A DNA stretch of 17,155 nucleotides from Alphaproteobacteria bacterium MarineAlpha9_Bin7 (GTDB lineage: Bacteria > Pseudomonadota > Alphaproteobacteria > UBA7887): the NCBI GenBank assembly GCA_002938115.1, contig PTKD01000012.1:1-17155 (forward strand). Reading direction: 5' to 3'. The notes under the pieces were generated by a model, which searched no databases, had not been told where the DNA came from, and saw only the letters and a list, made by a program, of their open reading frames with translations. Positions 7,355 to 14,047 of the stretch are shown in pieces (the first letter of the stretch is position 1; every line of letters starts with the position of its first letter). Made by a program: the position numbers and the translations under genes.

Positions 7355-7377
7355 TCTGGCAGCGCTCGCACTATCCT
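7348..7377 (+). promoter_or_regulatory. Candidate promoter for the DUF4164-zapA unit
   Basis: TTGACG (7348-7353) is followed after 18 bases by TATCCT (7372-7377), matching consensus at 5 of 6 and 4 of 6 positions. Transcription would begin near 7384, just downstream of the first possible ATG (7379) of the next gene. This argues that the gene really starts further in, at 7418 or 7427. Confidence 0.4.
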
Positions 7378-7378
7378 C

Positions 7379-7699
7379 ATGCTTGAGGGTGGCGACAGCG
7401 GAACTGGTACTAGGGGAATGGCTTTATTGGTTCACAATAATCTCGATGCGGCGGGGGATCGGCTCCAAAAGGCACTCGATCAGCTTCAAAAAACGATTGA
7501 TGGATTGCTAAATAAGGTGGACCGTGAGTTGTCTGGGTCAGTAGGCGAACTAGACGTGTTACGCGGTGAACGCGAGCAGGTTGGTGCTGCCCTCGCGGAA
7601 TTGGAGCAAAAATATGAGGACCTAAGGGGTGTTGGCGAGGTGGTGTCGGGCCGGCTAAAGGACGCGTCTATCAAAGTAAACACACTGTTGAGCGAGTGA
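7379..7699 (+). CDS. DUF4164-type coiled-coil protein upstream of zapA
   Basis: This small protein (106 residues if started at 7379) is predicted to be almost wholly a coiled coil. It has heptad-like Leu, Ile and Val spacing from NLDAAGDRLQKALDQL through the segment ending KVNTLLSE, and many Glu, Lys, Arg and Gln. There is no signal peptide or membrane helix. Position, size and composition fit the DUF4164 family found just upstream of zapA in alphaproteobacteria. A link to Z-ring function is inferred from context only. The start is uncertain. ATG 7379 has no Shine-Dalgarno and lies next to a candidate -10 box. ATG 7418 (MALLVHNN) directly abuts AGGGGA, and TTG 7427 has AGGGGA at 9 bases. The stop is separated from the zapA ATG by one base. 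Confidence 0.8.
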   Translation: MLEGGDSGTGTRGMALLVHNNLDAAGDRLQKALDQLQKTIDGLLNKVDRELSGSVGELDVLRGEREQVGAALAELEQKYEDLRGVGEVVSGRLKDASIKVNTLLSE

Positions 7700-7700
7700 T

Positions 7701-8054
7701 ATGCCGGAAATCTCAATTAATATAAACGGACGCCAATACCCCATTGCTTGCGAGGAAGGAGAGGAGGAGCATACTAACCGGCTCGGGCGCTATATTGATA
7801 AGCGTGTAAAGGATTTGGCGCGCAATGTCGGTCAAATCGGCCAGGCCCATTTGTTGGTTATGACCAGCCTCGTGATAGCGGATGAGTTGTCTGAGGCAAA
7901 CGATCGGGCCCGCGCTGCGGGCGACGAAGCCGTAAACGCTGCGGCGGATGATCTTGTTGAGCGTTTAGATCGGGCAGCTATTGCGGTAAAAGGTGTGGCC
8001 AGCCAACTGGAGCACGACCGGGGTGGGTTAGGTCCAGATCTGCCACACAAGTAG
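7701..8054 (+). CDS. zapA: Cell division protein ZapA
   Basis: ZapA binds FtsZ and bundles protofilaments at the division ring. The 117-residue protein starts with the typical beta-hairpin domain (PEISININGRQYPIACEEGEE), continues with HTNRLGRYIDKRVKDLAR, and then has a long helical coiled-coil region (about residues 45-105) that mediates tetramer formation. Length fits the family. Its ATG follows the upstream stop by one base, so the two genes are one translational unit. The gene is followed by the non-coding 6S locus and then fau, a gene order conserved broadly in Proteobacteria, which supports the assignment. Confidence 0.9.
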   Translation: MPEISININGRQYPIACEEGEEEHTNRLGRYIDKRVKDLARNVGQIGQAHLLVMTSLVIADELSEANDRARAAGDEAVNAAADDLVERLDRAAIAVKGVASQLEHDRGGLGPDLPHK

Positions 8055-8129
8055 TATTACAACTAGTTTTAGCCATTCCATATGTATGGGAGATTGCGCT
8101 AGACTCGCACTTCGGCGGGTACTGCGCGA

Positions 8130-8290
8130 TTCGTTAGTGCCGATATGTCCCTGGGCCAACAATGTTCACTAGGGAGCTGTCCCTACCGGCGGTGCTCCGC
8201 TGGCATACGGCGCCCACCTGCACCTGCAGGCCACAGTGGATCATAGGGCCGACGGTCTGCGCGGTCCCGCCTCCTACTGAGAAACTTGCA
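8130..8290 (+). ncRNA. ssrS: Probable 6S RNA (SsrS); ends approximate
   Basis: A 283-base stretch between zapA and fau (8055-8337) holds no plausible reading frame. In Proteobacteria this is the standard place of the 6S RNA gene, whose RNA mimics an open promoter and sequesters RNA polymerase. Elements reminiscent of 6S are visible. AATGTTCAC (8161-8169) recalls the ATGTTCGC of the E. coli closing stem. GGTGCTCCGC (8191-8200) recalls the GGCGCTCCGC segment. GGTCTGCGCGG (8254-8264) recalls the 3' closing strand. GGGCC (8153-8157) can pair with GGTCC (8263-8267). GGAGC (8173-8177) can pair with GCTCC (8194-8198), and AGGGA/TCCCT (8171-8175, 8180-8184) can form a short hairpin. I could not derive a full secondary structure by eye, so the ends are rough. 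The call rests mainly on gene order. Confidence 0.6.
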
Positions 8291-8340
8291 CATGCTAGTT
8301 GGTTGCGGTGCCCACTACCTCCTGACTAGCAGCGCATGTG
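8289..8340 (+). repeat. Imperfect hairpin between the 6S locus and fau
   Basis: CACATGC (8289-8295) pairs perfectly with GCATGTG (8334-8340), and the adjacent TAGT (8296-8299) pairs with ACTA (8325-8328). A 5-base bulge lies on the 3' side and the apical loop is 25 bases (8300-8324). The 3' arm ends on the GTG at 8338-8340, a possible fau start. No T-run follows, so it is not a standard intrinsic terminator. It may be the end of the 6S precursor or a structure limiting fau translation. Confidence 0.4.
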
Positions 8341-8346
8341 AATGGA

Positions 8347-8922
8347 ATGGCTGACGATACGAAATCCGACCTGCGCAGGAAATACAGAGCGCACCGTGCG
8401 GCTCACCAGGGAGCGAGGAGTGAAGCCGATTATGAACGGTTGGCGGATTTTTTTCTGGGTCACGTGTCACCCTGTCCGAATTCTAGAATTGCAGGTTATT
8501 GGCCGATAGACTCGGAAATTGATGTCCTGCCTTTACTTGGCCGGCTTCACCAACTTCGTTACGATCTGTGTTTACCAGTAGTGGTGGATCGTAGGCGTAC
8601 TTTGTCATTCCGTTCCTGGCGGCCCAGCGATCCACTGGAGGCTGCGGCGTTCGGTACACGTGTGCCTCTGGAAGGTAGCCCGGAGGTCGTGCCCCAAATG
8701 CTGATAGTTCCGGTGATCGCGTTTGATAACCGTGGCTATCGGTTGGGCTATGGTGGCGGCTATTATGATTGTACACTGTCGGCGCTTGCTTCCGCAGGCT
8801 CGATTCCCGTTGGTGTTGCTTTCGAGGACCAATACATTGAAAAGGTTCCTACCGAGCCTCATGACATGGCGCTGGATTGGATAATAACGGAAGAGCGTGC
8901 GAGGCGGACCTGTCCCTCGTGA
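8347..8922 (+). CDS. fau: 5-formyltetrahydrofolate cyclo-ligase
   Basis: This enzyme (MTHFS, ygfA in E. coli) uses ATP to convert 5-formyltetrahydrofolate to 5,10-methenyltetrahydrofolate, returning a storage folate to one-carbon metabolism. The protein is about 191 residues, normal for the family. Visible motifs are the N-terminal basic helix KSDLRRKYRAHR, IAGYWPIDSEIDVLPLL, LCLPVV, the ATP/phosphate loop RLGYGGGYYD and the C-terminal VPTEPHDMALDWIITE. I chose ATG 8347 (MADDTK); a GTG at 8338 would add three residues. Neither has a good Shine-Dalgarno, and a hairpin covers the region just upstream. Its place after zapA and the 6S locus matches the conserved proteobacterial arrangement. Confidence 0.92.
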   Translation: MADDTKSDLRRKYRAHRAAHQGARSEADYERLADFFLGHVSPCPNSRIAGYWPIDSEIDVLPLLGRLHQLRYDLCLPVVVDRRRTLSFRSWRPSDPLEAAAFGTRVPLEGSPEVVPQMLIVPVIAFDNRGYRLGYGGGYYDCTLSALASAGSIPVGVAFEDQYIEKVPTEPHDMALDWIITEERARRTCPS

Positions 8923-8955
8923 TGTGTTCTCCAGAAAGATTTCTAGGGGGGTTGG

Positions 8956-9768
8956 GTGCGGCTTTTATTTTGTGGTGATGTTGTGGGTCAGTCTGGGCGC
9001 AAGGCTTTGTGCGCAACTGTTAGGCGCGCCAAGCGAGAGCTTGGGATCGATTTTGTTGTTGCGAACGGGGAAAATGCAGCGGGAGGCTTTGGCATTACAC
9101 CTGCTATTTGCGAGGAGTTCTTCGATGCAGGTGTCGATGTGGTTACCACTGGAAATCACGTTTGGGACCAACGAGAGGTCATTACATACTTTGAGCAGGA
9201 ACAGCGGTTGTTACGCCCTCATAACTATCCTCTCGGCACCCCTGGGGCTGGAGCACGTTTATTCAACACGACTTCAGGCGGCCGGATCATCGTCATAAAT
9301 GTTATGCTTCGCCTATTCATGGACCCGCTCGATGATCCATTTCAATGTGTTACGCAGTTTCTGAATGGGCATAGACTTTCAAAGAGCGCGGATGCAATCC
9401 TGGTCGACGTTCACGGAGAGGCCACAAGTGAAAAACAAGCAATTGCCCATATGCTCGATGGAACAGTGTCGGCGGTAGTTGGTAGCCATACCCATGTGCC
9501 TACTGCGGATGGCAGGATACTAGCAAAAGGTACTGGCTTTCTGACCGACGCCGGGATGTGCGGCGATTATGATTCCGTGATTGGTGGAGACAAAGAAGCT
9601 TGGATTCGTCGTTTCCAGTCGCGGATGCCGGTTGGGCGTGTGCGGCCCCCCTCTGGGCCAGGCACGGCATGTGGCGTACTAATCGATGTTGATCCGCGAA
9701 CGGGTCTCGCCCGCCGTGTGGCGCCTGTTATTCAGGGTCCGCATCTCGATCAACGTTGGCCCAAATGA
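8956..9768 (+). CDS. YmdB-family metallophosphoesterase
   Basis: This protein belongs to the TIGR00282/YmdB family of calcineurin-like phosphoesterases; the Bacillus subtilis member hydrolyses 2',3'-cyclic nucleotides. The role in alphaproteobacteria is not established. It has 270 residues and all dinuclear metal ligands in order: D8 in GDVVG, E39-N40 in NGEN, N67-H68 in TGNHVWD, H153 in DVHGEATSEK, and H178 and H180 in GSHTHVPTAD. DAGMCGDYDSVIG follows. One core position differs from the usual NxMGRxFM: here NVMLRLFM. It starts with GTG at 8956, supported by AGGGGG five bases upstream. It follows fau by 33 bases, probably co-transcribed. It is cytoplasmic, as there is no signal peptide. Confidence 0.9.
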   Translation: MRLLFCGDVVGQSGRKALCATVRRAKRELGIDFVVANGENAAGGFGITPAICEEFFDAGVDVVTTGNHVWDQREVITYFEQEQRLLRPHNYPLGTPGAGARLFNTTSGGRIIVINVMLRLFMDPLDDPFQCVTQFLNGHRLSKSADAILVDVHGEATSEKQAIAHMLDGTVSAVVGSHTHVPTADGRILAKGTGFLTDAGMCGDYDSVIGGDKEAWIRRFQSRMPVGRVRPPSGPGTACGVLIDVDPRTGLARRVAPVIQGPHLDQRWPK

Positions 9769-9789
9769 TAAGGGATTTTTGTCCAATTC

Positions 9790-9819
9790 TTGCCACATTG
9801 GCCTGATAAGCGAGATAAT
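9790..9819 (+). promoter_or_regulatory. Candidate promoter for yebC-ruvCAB
   Basis: TTGCCA (9790-9795) and GATAAT (9814-9819) are separated by 18 bases, each matching the sigma-70 consensus at 5 of 6 positions. They lie in the 136-base gap between the phosphoesterase gene and yebC, about 85 bases before the yebC ATG. The dyad at 9792-9824 overlaps both hexamers. I saw no LexA-type operator, judging by eye. Confidence 0.5.
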
Positions 9820-9824
9820 GTGGC
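9792..9824. repeat. Inverted repeat overlapping the yebC promoter
   Basis: GCCACATT (9792-9799) and AATGTGGC (9817-9824) are perfect 8-base inverted arms with 17 bases between. The left arm overlaps the -35 and the right arm overlaps the -10, an arrangement that suits a dimeric repressor. It could also form an RNA hairpin at the end of the upstream transcript, but no T-run follows. Confidence 0.5.
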
Positions 9825-9904
9825 TAAGTGGATCAAGTCTTTCTGGTCTTAGCGCTGGTGTTGGCGCGCGGATCCAGACTATAGAGAGGCGCTAGTAACC
9901 GGCG

Positions 9905-10654
9905 ATGGCTGGCCATTCTCAATTTAAGAACATTATGTATAGGAAGGGCGCGCAGGACGCCAAACGTGCAAAATTATTTGCCAAGCACGCGCGCGAACTG
10001 ACGGTTGCGTCGAAAACTGGCGGACCAGATCCTGATATGAATGCGCGATTACGGACCGCAATTTCGGCAGCTCGGTCGGCCAATATGCCGAACACGAATA
10101 TTGAGCGCGCGATAAAGCGAGGAGGGGACAACGATAATGGCGCTGATTTCCAGGAGGTTCGCTATGAAGGTTATGGTCTTAATGGCGTTGCAGTGATTGT
10201 GGAGGCGTTGACGGATAACCGTAACCGCACAGCCTCTGAGGTTCGTGCATCTTTTACAAAACATGGAGGGAATCTCGGAGAAACAGGTAGTGTCAATTTC
10301 ATGTTTGATCGAGTTGGTTGGATTGAATACGCCAATACGGTGGCTACTGAGGATGAAATGTTTGAGGCGGCACTTGAGGCGGGTGCCGACAATGTTGAGG
10401 TAATAAGCCATAATCATGAAGTCACCTGCAGGCCGGAGACGTTTAATGAGGTTCGTGAATCCCTAGAATCTCGGTTTGGCGCCGCGCGTTCGGCTAGACT
10501 GGAATGGGTTCCCCAGACCACGTTGTCGTTGGATGAGGAGTCTGCGCGAACCCTACTCAAGATGATAGATGCTCTTGAGGACAATGATGACGTGCAATCC
10601 GTTTACGCGAACTTCGAGATTAGCGAGACGGTTTTGCAGAAATTGAGCACCTAA
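9905..10654 (+). CDS. yebC: YebC/TACO1-family translation or regulatory factor
   Basis: The 249-residue product starts with the family signature MAGHSQFKNIMYRKGAQDAKRAKLF (shown in two parts in the sequence: MAGHSQFKNIM, then YRKGAQDAKRAKLF). MPNTNIERAIKRG, YEGYGLNGVAVIVEALTDN, NRTASEVR, KHGGNLGETGSVNFMFDR and a C-terminal LEDNDDVQSVYANFEI follow. YebC-type proteins were first described as transcription regulators. More recent work on the family and mitochondrial TACO1 points to a role in translation of difficult sequences such as polyproline. It is cytoplasmic. It heads the cluster with ruvCAB, an association conserved in many bacteria; a direct role in recombination is not established. No strong Shine-Dalgarno is visible before the ATG. 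Confidence 0.95.
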   Translation: MAGHSQFKNIMYRKGAQDAKRAKLFAKHARELTVASKTGGPDPDMNARLRTAISAARSANMPNTNIERAIKRGGDNDNGADFQEVRYEGYGLNGVAVIVEALTDNRNRTASEVRASFTKHGGNLGETGSVNFMFDRVGWIEYANTVATEDEMFEAALEAGADNVEVISHNHEVTCRPETFNEVRESLESRFGAARSARLEWVPQTTLSLDEESARTLLKMIDALEDNDDVQSVYANFEISETVLQKLST

Positions 10655-10666
10655 GACGCCGTGACC

Positions 10667-11176
10667 ATGAATGTGCGCCTTATTGGCCTTGATCCAGGTC
10701 TTCGCAAGACCGGATGGGGGATCGTCGATTTTGATGGTTCGCGTCTGAGCTATGTGGCTTGCGGCGCAATCAGTACACCGATGTCAATGGCGATGGCCGG
10801 AAGGCTAGCTGTATTGTATGGTGGCTTGGCCGAAATTATTGAGACATGGAAACCCAATTCGGCGGCAGTTGAAGAGACTTTCGTCAATAAGAATGCGAGC
10901 TCCGCGTTGAAACTCGGCCAGGCGCGCGGTGTAGTGCTTTTGGCCCCAGCACTGGCTGGCCTGGACGTTGCGGAATACCACAATCGGGCTGTCAAACTTG
11001 CTGTTGTGGGTACAGGCCGGGCTGAAAAACAACAGATCAGTACGATGGTGCGTCATTTATTGCCAACTGCAGATCCGCAGAGTGCGGATGCGGCAGATGC
11101 ACTCGCGGTTGCGATTTGCCATGCGCATCACACTTGCGACCGTGAACTGCGGGCATTGGGTGGAGCATTGATATGA
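10667..11176 (+). CDS. ruvC: Holliday junction resolvase RuvC
   Basis: RuvC is the endonuclease that cuts Holliday junctions symmetrically, working with the RuvAB branch-migration motor. The RNase H-like core has all four acidic catalytic residues: the Asp in LIGLDPGLRKTGWG, the Glu in AAVEETFVNKNASSA, and two Asp in SADAADALAVA. KLGQARGVVLL and VKLAVVGTGRAEKQQIS are also typical. I placed the start at ATG 10667 (MNVRLIGLDP); an in-frame GTG at 10661 would add two residues and a GTG at 10673 would remove two. None has a clear Shine-Dalgarno, and the yebC stop lies only 12 bases upstream. The stop overlaps the ruvA start by four bases (ATGA), so translation is likely coupled. Confidence 0.95.
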   Translation: MNVRLIGLDPGLRKTGWGIVDFDGSRLSYVACGAISTPMSMAMAGRLAVLYGGLAEIIETWKPNSAAVEETFVNKNASSALKLGQARGVVLLAPALAGLDVAEYHNRAVKLAVVGTGRAEKQQISTMVRHLLPTADPQSADAADALAVAICHAHHTCDRELRALGGALI

Positions 11177-11781
11177 TTGCAAAGCTGCGCGGGAGGTTGG
11201 ACTCGGTAGGCGAGGATTGGGCTGTAGTGGACGCGAACGGTGTGGGATATCTGTTGTATTGCTCTGCACGTACTTTACGCGCTCTACCCAAAATAGGTGA
11301 TGTGGTCGAATTTTTCGTCGATACACACGTGCGCGAAGACCATATTCATCTTTACGGCTTTGGTGCTGCGTCCGAACGAGAGTGGTTCACCCTATTGCAA
11401 ACTGTTCAAGGAGTTGGCGCCCGAGTTGCTCTGGGCTTGCTGTCAACACTAGGTCCTGAAGATTTAACCGAGGCAATCGCTGCACGCGATCGGGTACCGC
11501 TTACCCGCGCGAACGGAATCGGTCCAAAAGTCGCAGATCGGATTTTGGCCGAACTCAAGGGCAAGGTGAGTGCCCTCTCCCTAGAACCTTCATCGCAACA
11601 CGCGACACTGGAACGAAAAGGTGTTGGAAATATCTCGGCTGACGCGATTTCAGCTTTGGTAAATCTGGGATATGGCCGAAGTGAAGCTTTTAGGGCTATT
11701 GGTTCTGTGCAACGCTCGCTCGCCAATGATGAGGACTTGCCGTCACTAATTCGTGCGAGTCTCAAGGAGCTGGGCCAATGA
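11173..11781 (+). CDS. ruvA: Holliday junction DNA helicase subunit RuvA
   Basis: RuvA tetramers bind the four-way junction and load the RuvB motor. The 202-residue length is standard. Domain I (OB fold) is seen in MIAKLRGRLDSVGEDWAVVD and VGYLLYCSARTL, with the acidic-pin region around THVREDHIHLYGF. Domain II holds the two helix-hairpin-helix elements, QTVQGVGARVALGLLS and RANGIGPKVADRILAELKGK. A flexible linker (about residues 135-152) leads to domain III (ISADAISALVNLGYGRSEAFRAI), which contacts RuvB. Both ends overlap their neighbours by four bases (ATGA), giving a ruvC-ruvA-ruvB unit with coupled translation. Confidence 0.96.
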   Translation: MIAKLRGRLDSVGEDWAVVDANGVGYLLYCSARTLRALPKIGDVVEFFVDTHVREDHIHLYGFGAASEREWFTLLQTVQGVGARVALGLLSTLGPEDLTEAIAARDRVPLTRANGIGPKVADRILAELKGKVSALSLEPSSQHATLERKGVGNISADAISALVNLGYGRSEAFRAIGSVQRSLANDEDLPSLIRASLKELGQ

Positions 11782-12872
11782 CTGCAAAGGAATCGGCCGA
11801 AAGAACCGTAGATCCTACCCCTTACGGTGAAGATGGAATCGAAGAAATTCGTCGTCCGCAGAGGTTCGAGGAATTCGTGGGACAAAAAACACTTTGTTCT
11901 AATTTGCGGACGTTCATTGATTCCGCACTCCAACGATCGGCCGCGTTAGATCATGTCCTTTTATCGGGCCCACCGGGGTTGGGTAAAACAACCCTCGCCC
12001 AAATCATTGCCCGTGAACTCGGTGTTGGCTTCCGTATGACCTCTGGTCCAGTGGTGGCCCGGGCAGGAGACCTTGCCGCGTTGCTTACTAACCTCGAACC
12101 TCGCGATGTTTTGTTTATCGATGAAATTCACCGGCTTCCCCCACAAGTGGAAGAAATTCTCTATCCGGCCATGGAAGATTTTCAACTGGATTTGATGATT
12201 GGCGAGGGCCCTGCCGCGCGATCCGTGCGTCTTAATCTGGTTCCGTACACGTTAATTGGCGCCACGACGCGTTCTGGTTTGTTGACGACTCCGCTCCATG
12301 ACCGTTTTGGAATACCAAGTAGACTCACGTTTTATGGTGACGATGATTTAAAAGAAATTGTAGTTCGTTCAGCTGGGCGTTTGGATATACCGTTAACTGA
12401 TGAAGGTGCGTGTGAGATTGCGCATCGCTCCCGTGGCACGCCTCGGATCGCTGGCCGTCTATTGCGAAGAGTACGAGATTTTGCGCTGGTAGCGAAAACC
12501 ACCGAAATTGACAAAAAAGCCGCTGATGAAGCACTGAAGAAGCTTGCGGTCGATCATAGAGGTCTGGATGAGATGGACCACGATTATTTGCTGTGTATTT
12601 TCAAGAAATTCGGTGGTGGGCCAGTGGGGGTCGAGACCTTGTCGGCAGCGTTATCGGAAGAGCGCGATACAATCGAAGATGTAATCGAGCCCTATTTGAT
12701 CCAACAAGGTTATGTCATGCGCGGTCCGCGTGGTCGGATGTCTACTCGAGGTGGGTTTGATCACATGAAAGGGGTTAAACCGGATGACATGAAGGACGTA
12801 AAGATGCCACCAGACGATCGAGTTGATTTACAATTACCACTCAGTTCACCAGAGAGCGCTGATGTCGGGTAG
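11778..12872 (+). CDS. ruvB: Holliday junction branch-migration ATPase RuvB
   Basis: RuvB is the hexameric AAA+ motor that drives branch migration. The 364-residue protein has Walker A GPPGLGKTT (residues 64-72, K70), Walker B LFIDEIHR (112-119), sensor 1 GATTRSG (161-167), sensor 2 in RGTPRIAGRLLRRVRDFA and the C-terminal winged helix with GGGPVGVETLSAALSEERDTIEDVIEPYLIQQG. The usual LRDRFGI motif reads LHDRFGI (173-179). By my alignment the arginine finger (R174 of E. coli) is retained as R176, but the neighbouring R172 is replaced by H174. The C-terminus extends roughly 30 residues past the usual end, with a repeated acidic/Met pattern (KPDDMKDVKMPPDD). It overlaps ruvA by 4 bases and ybgC by 11. 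Confidence 0.96.
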   Translation: MTAKESAERTVDPTPYGEDGIEEIRRPQRFEEFVGQKTLCSNLRTFIDSALQRSAALDHVLLSGPPGLGKTTLAQIIARELGVGFRMTSGPVVARAGDLAALLTNLEPRDVLFIDEIHRLPPQVEEILYPAMEDFQLDLMIGEGPAARSVRLNLVPYTLIGATTRSGLLTTPLHDRFGIPSRLTFYGDDDLKEIVVRSAGRLDIPLTDEGACEIAHRSRGTPRIAGRLLRRVRDFALVAKTTEIDKKAADEALKKLAVDHRGLDEMDHDYLLCIFKKFGGGPVGVETLSAALSEERDTIEDVIEPYLIQQGYVMRGPRGRMSTRGGFDHMKGVKPDDMKDVKMPPDDRVDLQLPLSSPESADVG

Positions 12873-13314
12873 CAAGCAAAAGCTGGTGGGCGATAAAGCA
12901 CATGTTTTTCGGGTCCGAGTTTACTACGAGGATACCGATGCTGCTGGTATAGTTTACTATGCTAACTACTTTCGCTTTGCAGAACGTGCACGCACGGAGA
13001 TGTTGCGTTCCGCAAATATTGACCAAAGCACAATGTTCGAGGACTCGGGAGTGCGGTTTGTGGTGCGTAACTGCAGTATAGAATATTTGACCCCAGCTCG
13101 ATTAGATGACCAACTTGAGGTGTATACGAGGGTTCTTGAGGTTCGTGGCGCCAGCTTGCTGGCAAGGCAGATCGTACAGGGTGATCGGCAAGTGATGGCA
13201 TGCTTAGACCTGCGTATTGCCTGCGTCGATCAACACGGTTTTCCAAGGCGTTTGCCCCTGGACGTGCGCTCTGCGCTCCTATCTTATTTATGCGTTAGCC
13301 AAGGGTCATGCTGA
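12862..13314 (+). CDS. ybgC: YbgC-family acyl-CoA thioesterase of the Tol-Pal cluster
   Basis: YbgC is a hot-dog-fold acyl-CoA thioesterase, encoded next to tolQ in most Proteobacteria and thought to act near the inner membrane in lipid metabolism. The 150-residue protein shows the signature VYYEDTDAAGIVYYANYFRF (residues 20-39) with the catalytic Asp at D26, followed by AERARTEMLR and FVVRNCSIEYLTPARLDD. The residue before AxNY is Tyr where many relatives have His (VYHANY). The start ATG 12862 overlaps the ruvB end by 11 bases and has AGAGAG upstream. The frame is open further upstream to a TTG at 12823, but that part lies inside ruvB and is not conserved. The stop is one base before the tolQ ATG. 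Confidence 0.92.
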   Translation: MSGSKQKLVGDKAHVFRVRVYYEDTDAAGIVYYANYFRFAERARTEMLRSANIDQSTMFEDSGVRFVVRNCSIEYLTPARLDDQLEVYTRVLEVRGASLLARQIVQGDRQVMACLDLRIACVDQHGFPRRLPLDVRSALLSYLCVSQGSC

Positions 13315-13315
13315 G

Positions 13316-14047
13316 ATGGCGGCTATTGAGTCCGTGACATTAGGGGAGGCTGGAGTGTCCAGTGATTTGTCGATCTGGGGCTTGGTTATGCAAGCCGACC
13401 TAGTCGTACAGGTTGTAATGATTGCGCTGGCACTGTCATCGGTTTGGTGTTGGGCAATAATTTTCGACAAGGTCCGATATTTTCGGCGATTGCGCCAACA
13501 GGCTGAACAGTTTGAGGAGGCATTTTGGTCGGGTGGTTCTCTAGAAGAACTTTACGAGCGCGTAGGTGGCGTCCCAGAGCATCCACTGGCGGCCCTGTTT
13601 GTGGTTGTAATGCGTGAGTGGACGCATGCAGTAAAACGCGGGCTTTCAAGTCAGGATGGGACAGTCCACTCAAATCTACAGGGGCGAATAGACCGAATCA
13701 TAAATGTGACACTGGCACGCGAGATGGAGGCTCTGGAGCGCCACATGGGGTTTCTGGCTACTGTTGGTTCAACTGCCCCGTTCGTCGGTTTGTTTGGTAC
13801 GGTCTGGGGTATCATGAATAGTTTTCAGGCGATTGCCATGACTAAAAACACTTCACTGGCTGTCGTCGCACCCGGTATAGCTGAGGCGTTGCTTGCAACT
13901 GCGCTTGGTTTGGTGGCCGCTATACCAGCGGTGGTTGCTTACAACAAATTGTCAAATGATATGGGCCGTTATGCGGGCCGTCTTGAAAGCTTTGCCGGAG
14001 AGTTTACCGCTTTGCTTTCTAGGCAATTGGTTGAGGGCCAGACGTGA
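13316..14047 (+). CDS. tolQ: Tol-Pal proton channel subunit TolQ
   Basis: TolQ is the inner-membrane scaffold of the TolQR proton channel, which powers TolA and outer-membrane constriction during division. The 243-residue protein has three membrane helices, about residues 28-50 (VVQVVMIALALSSVWCWAII), 146-170 (LATVGSTAPFVGLFGTVWGIM) and 186-208 (PGIAEALLATALGLVAAIPAV), with a large cytoplasmic segment between the first two. The GSTAPFVGLFGTVWGI and EALLATALGLVAAIPAVVAYN signatures are diagnostic for the TolQ/ExbB/MotA family; the tolRAB context selects TolQ. The ATG at 13316 has AAGGG about 10 bases upstream and starts one base after the ybgC stop. A longer frame to 13217 lies inside ybgC and is not credible. 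Confidence 0.96.
   Translation: MAAIESVTLGEAGVSSDLSIWGLVMQADLVVQVVMIALALSSVWCWAIIFDKVRYFRRLRQQAEQFEEAFWSGGSLEELYERVGGVPEHPLAALFVVVMREWTHAVKRGLSSQDGTVHSNLQGRIDRIINVTLAREMEALERHMGFLATVGSTAPFVGLFGTVWGIMNSFQAIAMTKNTSLAVVAPGIAEALLATALGLVAAIPAVVAYNKLSNDMGRYAGRLESFAGEFTALLSRQLVEGQT

Noticed and set aside
8078..8089. Small dyad CCATATGTATGG just after zapA
   Set aside because: Five-base arms with a two-base centre are too short to stand alone, and no stem-loop with a T-run or promoter hexamer pair goes with it.
12823..12861. Upstream TTG start for YbgC
   Set aside because: It lies wholly inside ruvB; ATG 12862 has a better ribosome-binding site and gives the expected length.
13217..13315. 33-residue N-terminal extension of TolQ
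   Set aside because: It lies inside ybgC in another frame; ATG 13316 follows the ybgC stop by one base and gives normal TolQ length.
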